In this document: positions 18,355-27,310 of the stretch, one piece after another
Position numbering within the stretch: position 1 is the stretch's first letter
How the letters are laid out: each line of letters begins with the position of its first letter
Assembly: GCF_002026305.1 (NCBI RefSeq)
Contig: NZ_MVAB01000001.1
Span: 2,246,001-2,310,000, forward strand
DNA: 64,000 nt
Origin: Vagococcus martis
GTDB lineage: Bacteria > Bacillota > Bacilli > Lactobacillales > Vagococcaceae
Direction: 5' to 3'
Position numbers and translations under genes: made by a program
Notes under the pieces: generated by a model
The model's database searches: none
Told to the model about the DNA's origin: nothing
Seen by the model: only the letters and a program-made list of their open reading frames with translations

Positions 18355-21192
18355 ATGCTAGGAAAACAAATCAAGCATTCATCAATTGTGATGATGTTGA
18401 TGTCAACAGGTTTAGTGGTTTCAGGATGTTCGAATAGTAAATCAGCCAATGACTTTGTCTATTCAGAAACACCATCAAGCAAAATAGATCGTGGGATGGA
18501 TAATCAACCAGAGTCTTCTTATTGGTTTCCAGAAGATTTTTTAGCATGGGATGTTACGAAAGACCCAGATGCAAAATATAATGTCAGTAATATTCCGTTA
18601 GCAAAACGAGTGAATAAAAAAGAATTAACACCATCAAATGATAGTCAAGATAAACAAACTAAAGTGGTTGCTTTATCTATTATGAATAGTAGTACAAGTG
18701 GTAACGCCCCATTTGGTATTAACACATTTGATGCAAATGTTTTTTCATACTGGCAGTACATTGATCAATTGGTGTATTGGGGTGGCTCTTCAGGGGAAGG
18801 GATTATTGTTCCACCTAGTCCGGATGTGATTGACGCCTCCCATAAAAATGGTGTACCTGTTTTAGGAACAATCTTTTTCCCTCAAACAGAGCACGGAGGA
18901 AAAATTGAATGGTTAGATGAATTTTTACAAAAAGATGATAAAGGTCATTTTCCAGCAGTTAATAAAATGATTGAGGTTGCTGAAACATATGGTTTTGATG
19001 GCTGGTTTATCAATCAAGAAACAGATAATCTTGTGACTAGCTTTGATGATGTCAAAGATGGAAAAGAAATAGAGAATACGACAGAAGATGGTTTAACAAA
19101 AGAACATGCTACGTTAATGATGGAGTTAATCAAAGAATTTAAAGAAACAGCACCTGAAACACTAGATATTATGTGGTATGATTCGATGACATCTGAAGGG
19201 AAAATGGATTGGCAAAATGCGTTAACAAATGAAAATAAATCCTATCTTGTTGATAGTCAGATGAATCCGTTATCTGATTCCATGTTTTTAAATTTCTGGT
19301 GGAATACTGAAAAATTTGCTAAAGATGAATTATTAAAAGAATCAAATATTAAAGCAAAAACAGAAGGAATTGACCCTTATTCGCTTTATGCAGGAATAGA
19401 TGTTCAAGAAAATGGTTATTCAACACCTGTTAAATGGGACTTATTTATGGATGAGAAAGGGAAACCTTATACATCATTAGGTCTTTATGTTCCTAGTTGG
19501 ACGTATGCCTCAACAGATAACCCTGATGATTTCCAAATGAAAGAAAATATTTTCTGGGTAAATCCACAATTAGATCCAAGACAATCTACATTACCAAAAG
19601 AGGGTGAATGGCCAGGTATTTCCACTTTTTCTATTGAACAAACTGCAATTACTAGTGTGCCATTTAAAACGAATTTTAATCTAGGAAACGGTTATAATTA
19701 TTTCATTGATGGAGAAAAAGTCTCTAGTAGAAGTTGGAACAACCGGAGTTTACAAGATATTATGCCAACATATCGTTGGGAAATAGACTATAGTAAAGGA
19801 AATGAGGGCAGTATGTCGATTGACTATGCCGATGCTTATAACGGAGGAAATTCACTAAAATATCGTGGAAACATGAAGAAAAATGCCACCAATACGATTC
19901 ATTTATATCGAACAGATATGACCATAGATAAAAATACGTTGATATCTACAACGGCTAAAGCTAATGAAGAAACAGAATTAAATTTGGTTGCAACATTAAA
20001 AAATGGTAAAAAACAAGTTCTTAGTCCAAGTGGTACAATTAAGGAAGATTGGACACGAGTGACTTATGACACAGATAAACTAGTAGGAAAAACGATTACT
20101 GATATCTCTTATGAGTGGAAAACAACATCAGATGCATCTGATTATGAGTTTAAGTTGGGTGAATTGGCTATGTTACCAAAAGAAGAAAAGTCAGAGATGG
20201 AGGTTAAAAAGTTAACAATAGAAGACGCCATGTTTGATGAAGAAGAAAACAATTTTGCTGGTGTGCGCTTAACGTGGGAATCAGATAAAACAGATGGTTT
20301 AAGTCATTATGATATTTATCAAGTGAACGATGACAAGTCTCGCTCTTTTATTGGTGCAACATTATCAACCACTCATTATATTAATGCATTAGAAAGAGTA
20401 GGAGAATCCAATAAAACAACACTTGAAGTTGTGCCTGTTGATGTATTTGGTAAAAGAGGCAAACAAACAGAAAAAATCATTTTGGAATGGCCTGATAATA
20501 GTTTACCAAAAGCTGACTTTACAGCTTCTCAAACATTAATTGCACCAGGTAAAAAAGTAACATTTACTAACCAATCAACAGACAATGCTGAGGAACTTGT
20601 TTGGGAATTTGAGGGGGGCGACATAAAATCTAGCACGAAAGAAAATCCCGTTGTAATCTTTGATAAAGAAGGAAGTTATAAAGTTAAATTAACAGCTAAA
20701 AATAAATCTGGTGAGTCAGTGATGGAACAAGAAAAATTCATTGTTGTTAGCAACGAAATCAAAGATGAACTTGAAAAGTTATCAACAAAAGATAGTCAAG
20801 TTGAAGCATCATCATTTATTAATGATGGTGAAGCCCCACAATTTGTTTTAGATGGTAATTTAGAGACAAAATGGTGTGCAGTTGGTTCAGCACCACATGA
20901 TATTACAATTGATTTAGGTGCTGTTAAAACAGTAAGTCAAGTAAACATGTTTCATGCAGAGGCAGGTGGAGAAAGTCCAGATATGAACTCAAAAGCTTAT
21001 AAAATCGAAGTGAGTGAAGATGGAAAAGAGTTCAAACAAGTTAAGCGTGTTATTAGTAATGCTTCTGCTGAAACAACAGATACCTTTGCACCAGTTAAAG
21101 CACAATATGTTCGTATTACGCTTGATAAGCCAAGTCAAGGGGCTGATTCGGCTGCCAGAATATATGGAGTAGATATACTAGGGATGAAATAG
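18355..21192 (+). CDS. Endo-beta-N-acetylglucosaminidase, GH85, cell-surface lipoprotein
   Basis: A 945-residue secreted enzyme that cuts the chitobiose core of N-linked glycans. The signal peptide ends in a lipobox (VVSGC, Cys25), so it should be anchored to the outer face of the membrane as a lipoprotein. The GH85 catalytic domain covers about 60-480. The substrate-assisting Asn220 and acid/base Glu222 lie in FINQETD, the Asn-x-Glu pair of GH85. After beta-sandwich regions come a PKD-like domain (about 720-800, with GSYKVKLTAKN) and a C-terminal F5/8-type C carbohydrate-binding domain (about 810-945). No LPxTG motif is present. It stands alone between terminators, without other glycan genes. 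Likely role: deglycosylation of host glycoproteins for nutrients or colonisation. Confidence 0.88.
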   Translation: MLGKQIKHSSIVMMLMSTGLVVSGCSNSKSANDFVYSETPSSKIDRGMDNQPESSYWFPEDFLAWDVTKDPDAKYNVSNIPLAKRVNKKELTPSNDSQDKQTKVVALSIMNSSTSGNAPFGINTFDANVFSYWQYIDQLVYWGGSSGEGIIVPPSPDVIDASHKNGVPVLGTIFFPQTEHGGKIEWLDEFLQKDDKGHFPAVNKMIEVAETYGFDGWFINQETDNLVTSFDDVKDGKEIENTTEDGLTKEHATLMMELIKEFKETAPETLDIMWYDSMTSEGKMDWQNALTNENKSYLVDSQMNPLSDSMFLNFWWNTEKFAKDELLKESNIKAKTEGIDPYSLYAGIDVQENGYSTPVKWDLFMDEKGKPYTSLGLYVPSWTYASTDNPDDFQMKENIFWVNPQLDPRQSTLPKEGEWPGISTFSIEQTAITSVPFKTNFNLGNGYNYFIDGEKVSSRSWNNRSLQDIMPTYRWEIDYSKGNEGSMSIDYADAYNGGNSLKYRGNMKKNATNTIHLYRTDMTIDKNTLISTTAKANEETELNLVATLKNGKKQVLSPSGTIKEDWTRVTYDTDKLVGKTITDISYEWKTTSDASDYEFKLGELAMLPKEEKSEMEVKKLTIEDAMFDEEENNFAGVRLTWESDKTDGLSHYDIYQVNDDKSRSFIGATLSTTHYINALERVGESNKTTLEVVPVDVFGKRGKQTEKIILEWPDNSLPKADFTASQTLIAPGKKVTFTNQSTDNAEELVWEFEGGDIKSSTKENPVVIFDKEGSYKVKLTAKNKSGESVMEQEKFIVVSNEIKDELEKLSTKDSQVEASSFINDGEAPQFVLDGNLETKWCAVGSAPHDITIDLGAVKTVSQVNMFHAEAGGESPDMNSKAYKIEVSEDGKEFKQVKRVISNASAETTDTFAPVKAQYVRITLDKPSQGADSAARIYGVDILGMK

Positions 21193-21241
21193 TAAAAATT
21201 TATTTTTCATAAACACATAGAGATAAATGTTGATAAAATAA

Positions 21242-21297
21242 AAATACGACTACTTGTTTTAATTAAAACCATTGAAACAAATAGTCGTATTTTTTTA
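21242..21297. terminator. Strong terminator between GH85 and the convergent acetyltransferase
   Basis: AAATACGACTA (21242-21252) pairs with TAGTCGTATTT (21282-21292), with additional inner pairing of TTGTTT and AAACAA, and a T run to 21296. The A-rich other flank makes it usable from both directions. Confidence 0.85.
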
Positions 21298-21356
21298 TTA
21301 TAAATAATTCAGATTATATCTTGATGCGTGTTTATTTTAGGTTTATTAATAATATG

Positions 21357-21908
21357 CTATTTTGTTTTAAAGTCTGATTTTAACAGACTGTATTTATTCA
21401 TCGTCACAAATTTGTTTTGTCTAAATAGATCTTCTCGCTCAATACCATCTAAGTAAAATCCTACCTTTTTAGCAACTAAGTTACTTGCCGTATTTGTTTC
21501 CTCAGCAAGAATAATCAATTTGTTAAGTTTTAATTTATCGAATGCTAGTTGGCAAATTTTATTTACGCAGTCACTGGTAATATTATTTCTCGTGTAATCT
21601 TTATCTAACCAATAGCCAATTTCAGCTTTTTTATGTGTCATATCAATATTATGTAAATCAATACAACCGATTATTTTATCATTATCAGTTATAAAAAAGA
21701 CATTTTCTTTTCCTTGTGCTTCCTGGGAAATAGATCGTTTTATAAAATTCTCGCTATCTTTTACTTCTTTAGTAAGACTAACAAAATCTAAAAATTCAGC
21801 TAAATGTTCACTATTTTTTTGAACTAAATTGAAAAATTCGTTAGACATATTGATTTCTGGTTTGACTAAACTAACTTTATGGTTAACAGGTAACTTGAAA
21901 TATAGCAT
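21357..21908 (-). CDS. GNAT acetyltransferase, RimL-like
   Basis: A 183-residue acetyltransferase of the GNAT superfamily, RimJ/RimL branch, close in layout to Bacillus YdaF. Motifs IGCIDLHNID, AEIGYWLDKDY and the C-terminal NTASNLVAKKVGFYLDGIERE are clear. The acetyl-CoA pyrophosphate loop, normally Q/R-x-x-G-x-G/A, reads TRNNIT, so both glycines are missing. ATG 21908 is chosen because AAAGGA lies about 10 bases upstream; two GTG codons just before it are too close to that site. Substrate unknown. Confidence 0.75.
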   Translation of the reverse strand: MLYFKLPVNHKVSLVKPEINMSNEFFNLVQKNSEHLAEFLDFVSLTKEVKDSENFIKRSISQEAQGKENVFFITDNDKIIGCIDLHNIDMTHKKAEIGYWLDKDYTRNNITSDCVNKICQLAFDKLKLNKLIILAEETNTASNLVAKKVGFYLDGIEREDLFRQNKFVTMNKYSLLKSDFKTK

Positions 21909-22229
21909 AGGCACCACGTCCTTTTCTTTTTTGTCATTATACCATAAGTTTTATTTAACAAATAAATAACTAGCTGATGATTTATAGAGATTAAATTCTT
22001 TATTATTTTATTAAGAAACTAATATATTAATAGTAAAAAAAACCTTAATTAACGAATGGTTTCTCCTTGTAAAACGCTTATAAACAGATAGTTCGTTTTA
22101 TAACCGAACGTTTTTAGATATAAAAGCTAGTTTCGTTAAACTTTACATATATTTTACATAAACTTTACAAATGGAATTTATACTTTGATTAGTCAGCAAA
22201 ATAACTGACAAAGAAAAGGAGAGAAAGAA
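21909..22229. other. 321-bp intergenic region with regulatory sites for the WxL locus
   Basis: This AT-rich stretch separates the divergent acetyltransferase and WxL genes. An inverted repeat GTTCG (22091-22095) / CGAAC (22105-22109) is visible, and then the triple TTTACA box and -10 described separately. I see no small gene or RNA in it. Confidence 0.6.
22142..22184 (+). promoter_or_regulatory. Triple TTTACA direct repeat plus -10: response-regulator-type box
   Basis: TTTACA occurs at 22142-22147, 22153-22158 and 22164-22169, each separated by exactly 5 bp (11-bp period). A -10-like TATACT lies at 22179-22184. Direct hexamers with 5-bp gaps are the pattern bound by OmpR-type regulators: PhoP boxes in Bacillus, and WalR/VicR sites read in reverse as DTWACA-N5-DTWACA. 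No good -35 at normal spacing is needed in that case. Which regulator acts here is unknown. Confidence 0.6.
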
Positions 22230-24548
22230 ATGAGAAAGTCTAGGTTCACTTCGCGTTTGTTGCTAGTTCTAGCAAGCGCAATGTTTGTTTCTGTTTCAGT
22301 TGGAGCTGAAACAGCACTTGATAAAGCACCGGAGATAAACGCTTCAAGTGTGGCAATCAATCATAAGAAAGTGTTGTTTGATAACACACATGGTCAAACA
22401 GCAGGAGCGGCAGATTGGGTAATTGATGGTGCTTTTTCTGATTTTGCAAACGCTTTAGCAAATAAAGGGTATTTTGTGAAAGAATTAAGAAAAACAACCC
22501 CTATTACTTTAGATGACTTAAAAGAATATGATGTCTTTGTTTTACCTGAAGCTAATATTCCTTATAAAGTTGGTGAACAACAAGCTATCGCAGATTACGT
22601 GAGCCAAGGCGGGGCAGTATTTTATATAGCTGATCACTATAACGCCGATCGAAATAAAAATCGTATTGATTCAAGTGAGGCTTTTAATGGTTATCGTCGT
22701 GGAGCATATCATGATATGACAAAAGACATGAGTGCAGAAGAAAAAAATTCTGACGCAATGAAAGATGTTAAAAGTAGTGATTGGTTAAGTGATACGTTTG
22801 GTATTCGTTTTAGATATAATGCTTTAGATAATATAGATAACAACAAACAAGAGTGGATTATTGAAGAGGCATTTGGTATTACAAAAGATGTGAAAAAGGT
22901 TGGTTTACATGCTGGAAGTACGCTAGCCATTACAGATAATACAAGAGCAAAAGGTTTAGTCTACCCACCAAAAGGCTTAACAAGTGCTCATAAATGGGGA
23001 CACGCAGTTGACGATGGTGTTTATAATGGTGGTGGTATTGAAGAAGGTCCATATATTGCTATTAGTAAACGTGATAATGGTAAAGCGGCCTTTTTAGGCG
23101 ATACATCATTAGTTGAAGATGCTTCTCCAAAATATTTAAGAGAAGAAAACGGTAAATCGAAAAAAACATATGATGGGTTTAAAGAAGCAGATGATGCCAA
23201 AATTTTAATGCAGTTGGTTAATTGGTTAGCTGAAAAAGAAACATATAAAAACTTTACTCAAAGTGATATTGTTTTATCAGAAATGACTAAGATACATGAC
23301 TATGAACAACCAGAAAAAACGACTGAACCCCAAAATGAACCATGGGCGGCTCCACAAGCTGGATATAAATGGTTTGATTCTTCGACGTTTGCTCCTGGAA
23401 GTTTTGGTTCAGCTGATAAAGCACCAGCACAACCAAGAACAACCGTTGTCTTTACAGATAAACCTGTTGCTAATCAATTAAACAAAGCGACAATCACGAT
23501 GGAAGGTTTAACACCAAATTCAGAAGTTAAAGATTATCAGTTTGGTGTTTATACACCAACAGCTCAGAATGGGTTTGAACTTGGAAATCAAGTAGCTAAA
23601 ACAAAAATTGCTGACGGACAACTAAGTGAAAAAATTGGTTATTCTGATAAGTTCTCAGTGAAAGCTGATAGTAAAGGAACAGCAAGCGTTGAGGTTTCTT
23701 ATTTTGTTGAATTTGACGGAGAGTATAATTTCCGAGTAAAACTTGGTAAAAACAATGTTCTAACTCAAAGTATCAGAATAGAAAAAGAGTCGGACACGCC
23801 ACCAACGCCAGAAGATAAACCATCACTTGATTATAATATTATTGGACAAATTAAGTTCAATAAATCTGATGGTGTAGTGAAACCAGTTGACCCTGAAAAT
23901 CCTAATGACACCTTAACACCAGTCAATCCTGATGGAACAGATACTAAACCAGGAACAGGTGGATTATTATCAATTGATTATGCATCTAATTTTTCTTTCG
24001 GTCAGCCAATGATTGAAACAACATTAAAAAATTACGGTGCATTTGCACAACGCTTTAAAGATAGTGATGTATTAAGAGGTAATTACGTACAAGTCAGTGA
24101 TAAACGTGGTTCACAAGCTGGATGGGTGTTACAAATTGTACAGGATAATCAATTTAAATCATCTAACAATGATGAATTAACGGGTGCAAAATTAGTACTT
24201 GGTAACGGAAATATCCAATCTCCAAACATGTTACAAGAAGGTTTTGATGTAAAAACAATGCCAGTACATACTGCCTCATCTCTAAAAGCAACTGACTCCA
24301 GCTTAACAGGTGGGCTTGAATTAATTCCAGGGCAAAGTCATATCGTCTTAAAAGCTGATAAAGGTCAAGGTATGGGAACATGGGTACTTTCTTACGGACA
24401 GTCGAAAGATGGAAATATTGGGTTGTTAAACGATAACACACCACATAAATCATCTGTTATCTTAAGTGTGCCAAGTACAGCTAATCCTAAAGAAGCGTTG
24501 TATGAATCAAGTATTACTTATAAATTATCAATGGTGCCAACACCATAA
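22230..24548 (+). CDS. WxL-domain surface protein with amidotransferase-like N-terminal domain
   Basis: A 772-residue secreted protein. The signal peptide is residues 1-26, cleaved after SVGA. Residues about 48-350 form an alpha/beta domain (KVLFDNTHGQTAG, YDVFVLPEANIPYK, YVSQGGAVFYIADHYN) that looks like the class I glutamine-amidotransferase/ThuA-like fold found in some secreted proteins. Residues about 390-520 are Ig-like. A Pro-rich linker follows, then a WxL domain (about 530-772) that binds peptidoglycan non-covalently. WxL motifs are at Trp632-Val-Leu and Trp718-Val-Leu, but the final copy reads Tyr764-Lys-Leu (ITYKLSMVP) instead of Trp. The next gene encodes the DUF916 partner. The role of the N-terminal domain is unknown. 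Confidence 0.8.
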   Translation: MRKSRFTSRLLLVLASAMFVSVSVGAETALDKAPEINASSVAINHKKVLFDNTHGQTAGAADWVIDGAFSDFANALANKGYFVKELRKTTPITLDDLKEYDVFVLPEANIPYKVGEQQAIADYVSQGGAVFYIADHYNADRNKNRIDSSEAFNGYRRGAYHDMTKDMSAEEKNSDAMKDVKSSDWLSDTFGIRFRYNALDNIDNNKQEWIIEEAFGITKDVKKVGLHAGSTLAITDNTRAKGLVYPPKGLTSAHKWGHAVDDGVYNGGGIEEGPYIAISKRDNGKAAFLGDTSLVEDASPKYLREENGKSKKTYDGFKEADDAKILMQLVNWLAEKETYKNFTQSDIVLSEMTKIHDYEQPEKTTEPQNEPWAAPQAGYKWFDSSTFAPGSFGSADKAPAQPRTTVVFTDKPVANQLNKATITMEGLTPNSEVKDYQFGVYTPTAQNGFELGNQVAKTKIADGQLSEKIGYSDKFSVKADSKGTASVEVSYFVEFDGEYNFRVKLGKNNVLTQSIRIEKESDTPPTPEDKPSLDYNIIGQIKFNKSDGVVKPVDPENPNDTLTPVNPDGTDTKPGTGGLLSIDYASNFSFGQPMIETTLKNYGAFAQRFKDSDVLRGNYVQVSDKRGSQAGWVLQIVQDNQFKSSNNDELTGAKLVLGNGNIQSPNMLQEGFDVKTMPVHTASSLKATDSSLTGGLELIPGQSHIVLKADKGQGMGTWVLSYGQSKDGNIGLLNDNTPHKSSVILSVPSTANPKEALYESSITYKLSMVPTP

Positions 24549-24559
24549 TGATACTATCG

Positions 24560-24593
24560 TTCGATGGAGTAAGATTATTCTTATTCCATCGAA
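24560..24593 (+). terminator. Long intercistronic hairpin between the WxL and DUF916 genes
   Basis: TTCGATGGAGTAAGA (24560-24574) pairs with TCTTATTCCATCGAA (24579-24593) around TTAT, 15 bp with one G-U. It is followed only by TTTAAGTTT, so it may be a leaky terminator or an mRNA-stabilising element that sets the ratio of the two proteins. Confidence 0.65.
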
Positions 24594-24620
24594 TTTAAGT
24601 TTATTGTAAGGAGAGTTTTA

Positions 24621-25679
24621 ATGAAACACGTACTAAAAAAAATTTTTGTCTTGCTATTATTTTTTATGATTACGTTGTCTTTTTATGACACAACAGAGGC
24701 AAATCAGGTGGGGTTCTCCGTTGATCCAAAGTTTCCTTCCAATCAATTAGATAAAGATAGTGGGTATTTTCATATTCAGTTAAAACCAGGGAATAAACAG
24801 CAATTAAGTATCGAATTAAAAAATTACACTGACAAAGAAATTACTTTAAAAACAACAGTGGCAAGTGCCACTACTAATGTAAATGGAGTGGTTGACTATA
24901 CACCAACTACTAACAAAACGGACAATAGTTTACCAGTTGATTTATCAAAGTTAATAAAAATTGATAAGGAGATTGTATTAGCAGCTACTGAAACAAAACA
25001 AGTACCTGTGTTTGTTTCAATGACCAATGAATTTGTTCCAGGCGTGATTGCTAGTGGGATTTCATTTGAAGAGATTAATTCAACCAATCAAAAAGCATTG
25101 ACAAACCAAACAACGGTGAATAATAAATTTTCGTATGTATTAGCATTATTAATGCAACAAGAAGCGAGTTTGGACGTTCAACCTGAACTTAATCTTGGTA
25201 AAGTGATGGCAAAGGATATAAATACCAAAACAAGTATTTCAGCATATATTAGAAACGTTGCTCCTGCGTATTTGAATCAAGTAAAAATAGAAACTACCTT
25301 AACAAAAAGAGGTGCGGATAAACCTTTTTATCAATATAAAAAGGAAAATATGCAACTTTCACCAAACTCAGTTTTTGAATTTCCAACATTTTTGAATGGT
25401 AAAAAACTAGAAAGCGGTGAGTATAAGTATAAAGCAGTGATTTCAGGTATGACAGCAGAATTAAACAAAGAAGAAAGAGAGAAATTGACATGGGAATTAG
25501 AAGACGTGTTTCATGTTGAGAAAAAGCAAGCGAAAGAATTAAACGACCATGATTATCAAGTTGAAACAACTAAAAAGACATCAACAAAATGGTTAATGTT
25601 AGCTATTGTTCTAAATATCGTTTTAATTACTTCTTTTGTTAGTTATATTCTCTTTAAAAAGAAAAAATCGTCAAATTAG
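24621..25679 (+). CDS. DUF916/DUF3324 membrane-anchored surface protein (WxL-interacting)
   Basis: A 352-residue protein with a signal peptide (1-28), a DUF916 domain (about 30-150, GFSVDPKFPSNQ through GYFHIQLKPG), a DUF3324 domain (about 160-305) and a C-terminal membrane helix (about 322-344) followed by KKKKSSN. These proteins accompany WxL proteins in enterococci, lactobacilli and Listeria and have been shown to bind both peptidoglycan and ligands. Start ATG 24621 follows AAGGAGAG. Together with the upstream gene it makes a two-gene WxL locus lacking the LPxTG-type third partner often seen. Confidence 0.88.
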   Translation: MKHVLKKIFVLLLFFMITLSFYDTTEANQVGFSVDPKFPSNQLDKDSGYFHIQLKPGNKQQLSIELKNYTDKEITLKTTVASATTNVNGVVDYTPTTNKTDNSLPVDLSKLIKIDKEIVLAATETKQVPVFVSMTNEFVPGVIASGISFEEINSTNQKALTNQTTVNNKFSYVLALLMQQEASLDVQPELNLGKVMAKDINTKTSISAYIRNVAPAYLNQVKIETTLTKRGADKPFYQYKKENMQLSPNSVFEFPTFLNGKKLESGEYKYKAVISGMTAELNKEEREKLTWELEDVFHVEKKQAKELNDHDYQVETTKKTSTKWLMLAIVLNIVLITSFVSYILFKKKKSSN

Positions 25680-25757
25680 CATAAAATCGTTCTTATTTTT
25701 CCTTTTAATGTGGTAGGATACGTTAAAGACGATATAAAGTTTAAAAGGAGAAAAGAA

Positions 25758-26120
25758 ATGAGATTATGGCATGAACGAATCATTCCCAAATTGCCAAGAC
25801 AACAATTATTAGGGCAACATAGAGAGTGTTGTGCGTTAAGAGGAAAAGGATGGGGGAAACCTCATTCGACTGTTAACTATGTTTTTGATTATTCACCTTA
25901 TAAATTGTTTCAATATCATTGGTTAATCATGGAAGAAATGAAACATCGAGGATACAAACCTGATGAAAGTTGGGAAAGCCCACTTTATCGCGGTAAATCA
26001 ATAGAAGCATATACTTTTCTACCAGAAGTAGAGCTTGAAACGCCTATTTACCCGGAACATAACGAAGCCTATTTGAAAGAATGTCTTGATAATTTGGCAC
26101 AAAAAGATATTTATCTATAA
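25758..26120 (+). CDS. Pyrimidine-dimer DNA glycosylase-family protein
   Basis: A 120-residue protein of the Pyr_excise family (relatives of T4 endonuclease V, TIGR02328 type). The N-terminal block MRLWHERIIPKLPRQQLLGQHR, with CCALRGKGWGK after it, is strongly characteristic. T4 endonuclease V uses Thr2 as its nucleophile; residue 2 here is Arg, so a classical glycosylase/AP-lyase mechanism is doubtful. Start is ATG 25758 with AAAAGGAG upstream; an in-frame ATG at 25710 lacks a binding site. It is convergent with rodA across a shared terminator. Confidence 0.8.
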   Translation: MRLWHERIIPKLPRQQLLGQHRECCALRGKGWGKPHSTVNYVFDYSPYKLFQYHWLIMEEMKHRGYKPDESWESPLYRGKSIEAYTFLPEVELETPIYPEHNEAYLKECLDNLAQKDIYL

Positions 26121-26160
26121 AAAAAGAATCGACTAAGATTTTTCTTAGTTGATTCTTTTT
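26121..26160. terminator. Bidirectional terminator between the glycosylase-family gene and rodA
   Basis: An 18-bp stem, AAAAAGAATCGACTAAGA (26121-26138) with its partner at 26143-26160, and a TTTT loop. Both strands end in T runs. The last two bases are in the rodA stop codon. Confidence 0.9.
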
Positions 26161-27310
26161 ATTGTTTTGAGTCCATTCCAAATATCAGACCTAAAGCTAA
26201 CATGGTTGATACAAGAGCAGTTCCACCTTGACTTAAAAACGGTAGAGGAATACCTGTTAATGGAAGTAATCCAATTGATGCTCCAATATTCTCAACAGTT
26301 TGGAAAACTAACATGAATACTATGCCGACGCATATGTAAATATTAAAGGTTGAGTTACTTCGAATACCGGTATAGAAAATTTGGAAAAATAGATAGAAGT
26401 ACAATAGTATTACTGCGGTTGCACCGACAAATCCGTATGCCTCTCCGATAAAGGTAAAGATCATATCAGATTCTCTAACGGGAACATAAACTTGTACCCC
26501 TGTCGTTCCAGTTCCAAACATCCCACCTGAGCCAATAGCAAGTAATCCTTGTACTTGTTGATACGCAATAGACGTTGCATACTCAAAAGGATCTACCCAC
26601 GCTCTAATACGGTTTAATTGGTATTCTTTGAAATGCAGTGAAGATAGAATCGATTGTCCGAACTCTGTGAATACTAAAAAGATAAGTGTTCCACCTAGTA
26701 AAGCAGAAATCCCACCTAATACGGCGACAATACGCCAATTAATTCCAGATGCTATTATCAGTGCACCTAGAACGCAAATAAACACAAGACTTGTACCAAA
26801 ATCTTTTTGGACAAACATTAAAAAGAAAAGAGGTAACGAATATAAAAAGAGTTTTTTTACCATATTAATATCGCTATGCAAGTCTTTAACAGGAACATTT
26901 TTATTATATTTTACCAACTCTTTTGACATAAACAGGATATAGGCTGTTTTAGCAATTTCTGATGGTTGGAATTGAAATCCGAAAATATCCAACCAACGTT
27001 TGGTGTTTGTTAACTCATACATATGTGGATCATAGAAAAAATAAAGTGACCCCATCAATAGAAGAGAAAAAACATAAAACCAGGGGACGGCCTTCCAAAT
27101 AAAGTCTCGCTTAATGTACTTAACACTAAACATTAAGACAGTTCCTAATCCAACAAAGGCGAGCTGTTTAAGTGCTTGTTTTACCGGATTATTTTGATCA
27201 TAGTAGGCTACCCAATACTGAAGCCAAATACTTAAAATAAGCATTAAAAAAATTGGCAGTAATAAGGCGTAATTAAAATTATTTTTTTGTTGATATTCTC
27301 GTCGCTTCAT
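26159..27310 (-). CDS. rodA: Rod-shape peptidoglycan polymerase RodA (SEDS family)
   Basis: A 383-residue polytopic protein of the FtsW/RodA/SpoVE family, peptidoglycan glycosyltransferases of cell elongation. About ten membrane segments are visible. Conserved blocks include KRWLDIFGFQFQPSEIAK, FVQKDFGTSL and VPVRESDMIFTFIGEAYGFVG, which matches RodA better than FtsW, and the C-terminal GIPLPFLSQGGTALV. The start ATG at 27310 has AAAAGGACAAG upstream. It is a single gene divergent from trxB. Confidence 0.88.
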   Translation of the reverse strand: MKRREYQQKNNFNYALLLPIFLMLILSIWLQYWVAYYDQNNPVKQALKQLAFVGLGTVLMFSVKYIKRDFIWKAVPWFYVFSLLLMGSLYFFYDPHMYELTNTKRWLDIFGFQFQPSEIAKTAYILFMSKELVKYNKNVPVKDLHSDINMVKKLFLYSLPLFFLMFVQKDFGTSLVFICVLGALIIASGINWRIVAVLGGISALLGGTLIFLVFTEFGQSILSSLHFKEYQLNRIRAWVDPFEYATSIAYQQVQGLLAIGSGGMFGTGTTGVQVYVPVRESDMIFTFIGEAYGFVGATAVILLYFYLFFQIFYTGIRSNSTFNIYICVGIVFMLVFQTVENIGASIGLLPLTGIPLPFLSQGGTALVSTMLALGLIFGMDSKQ

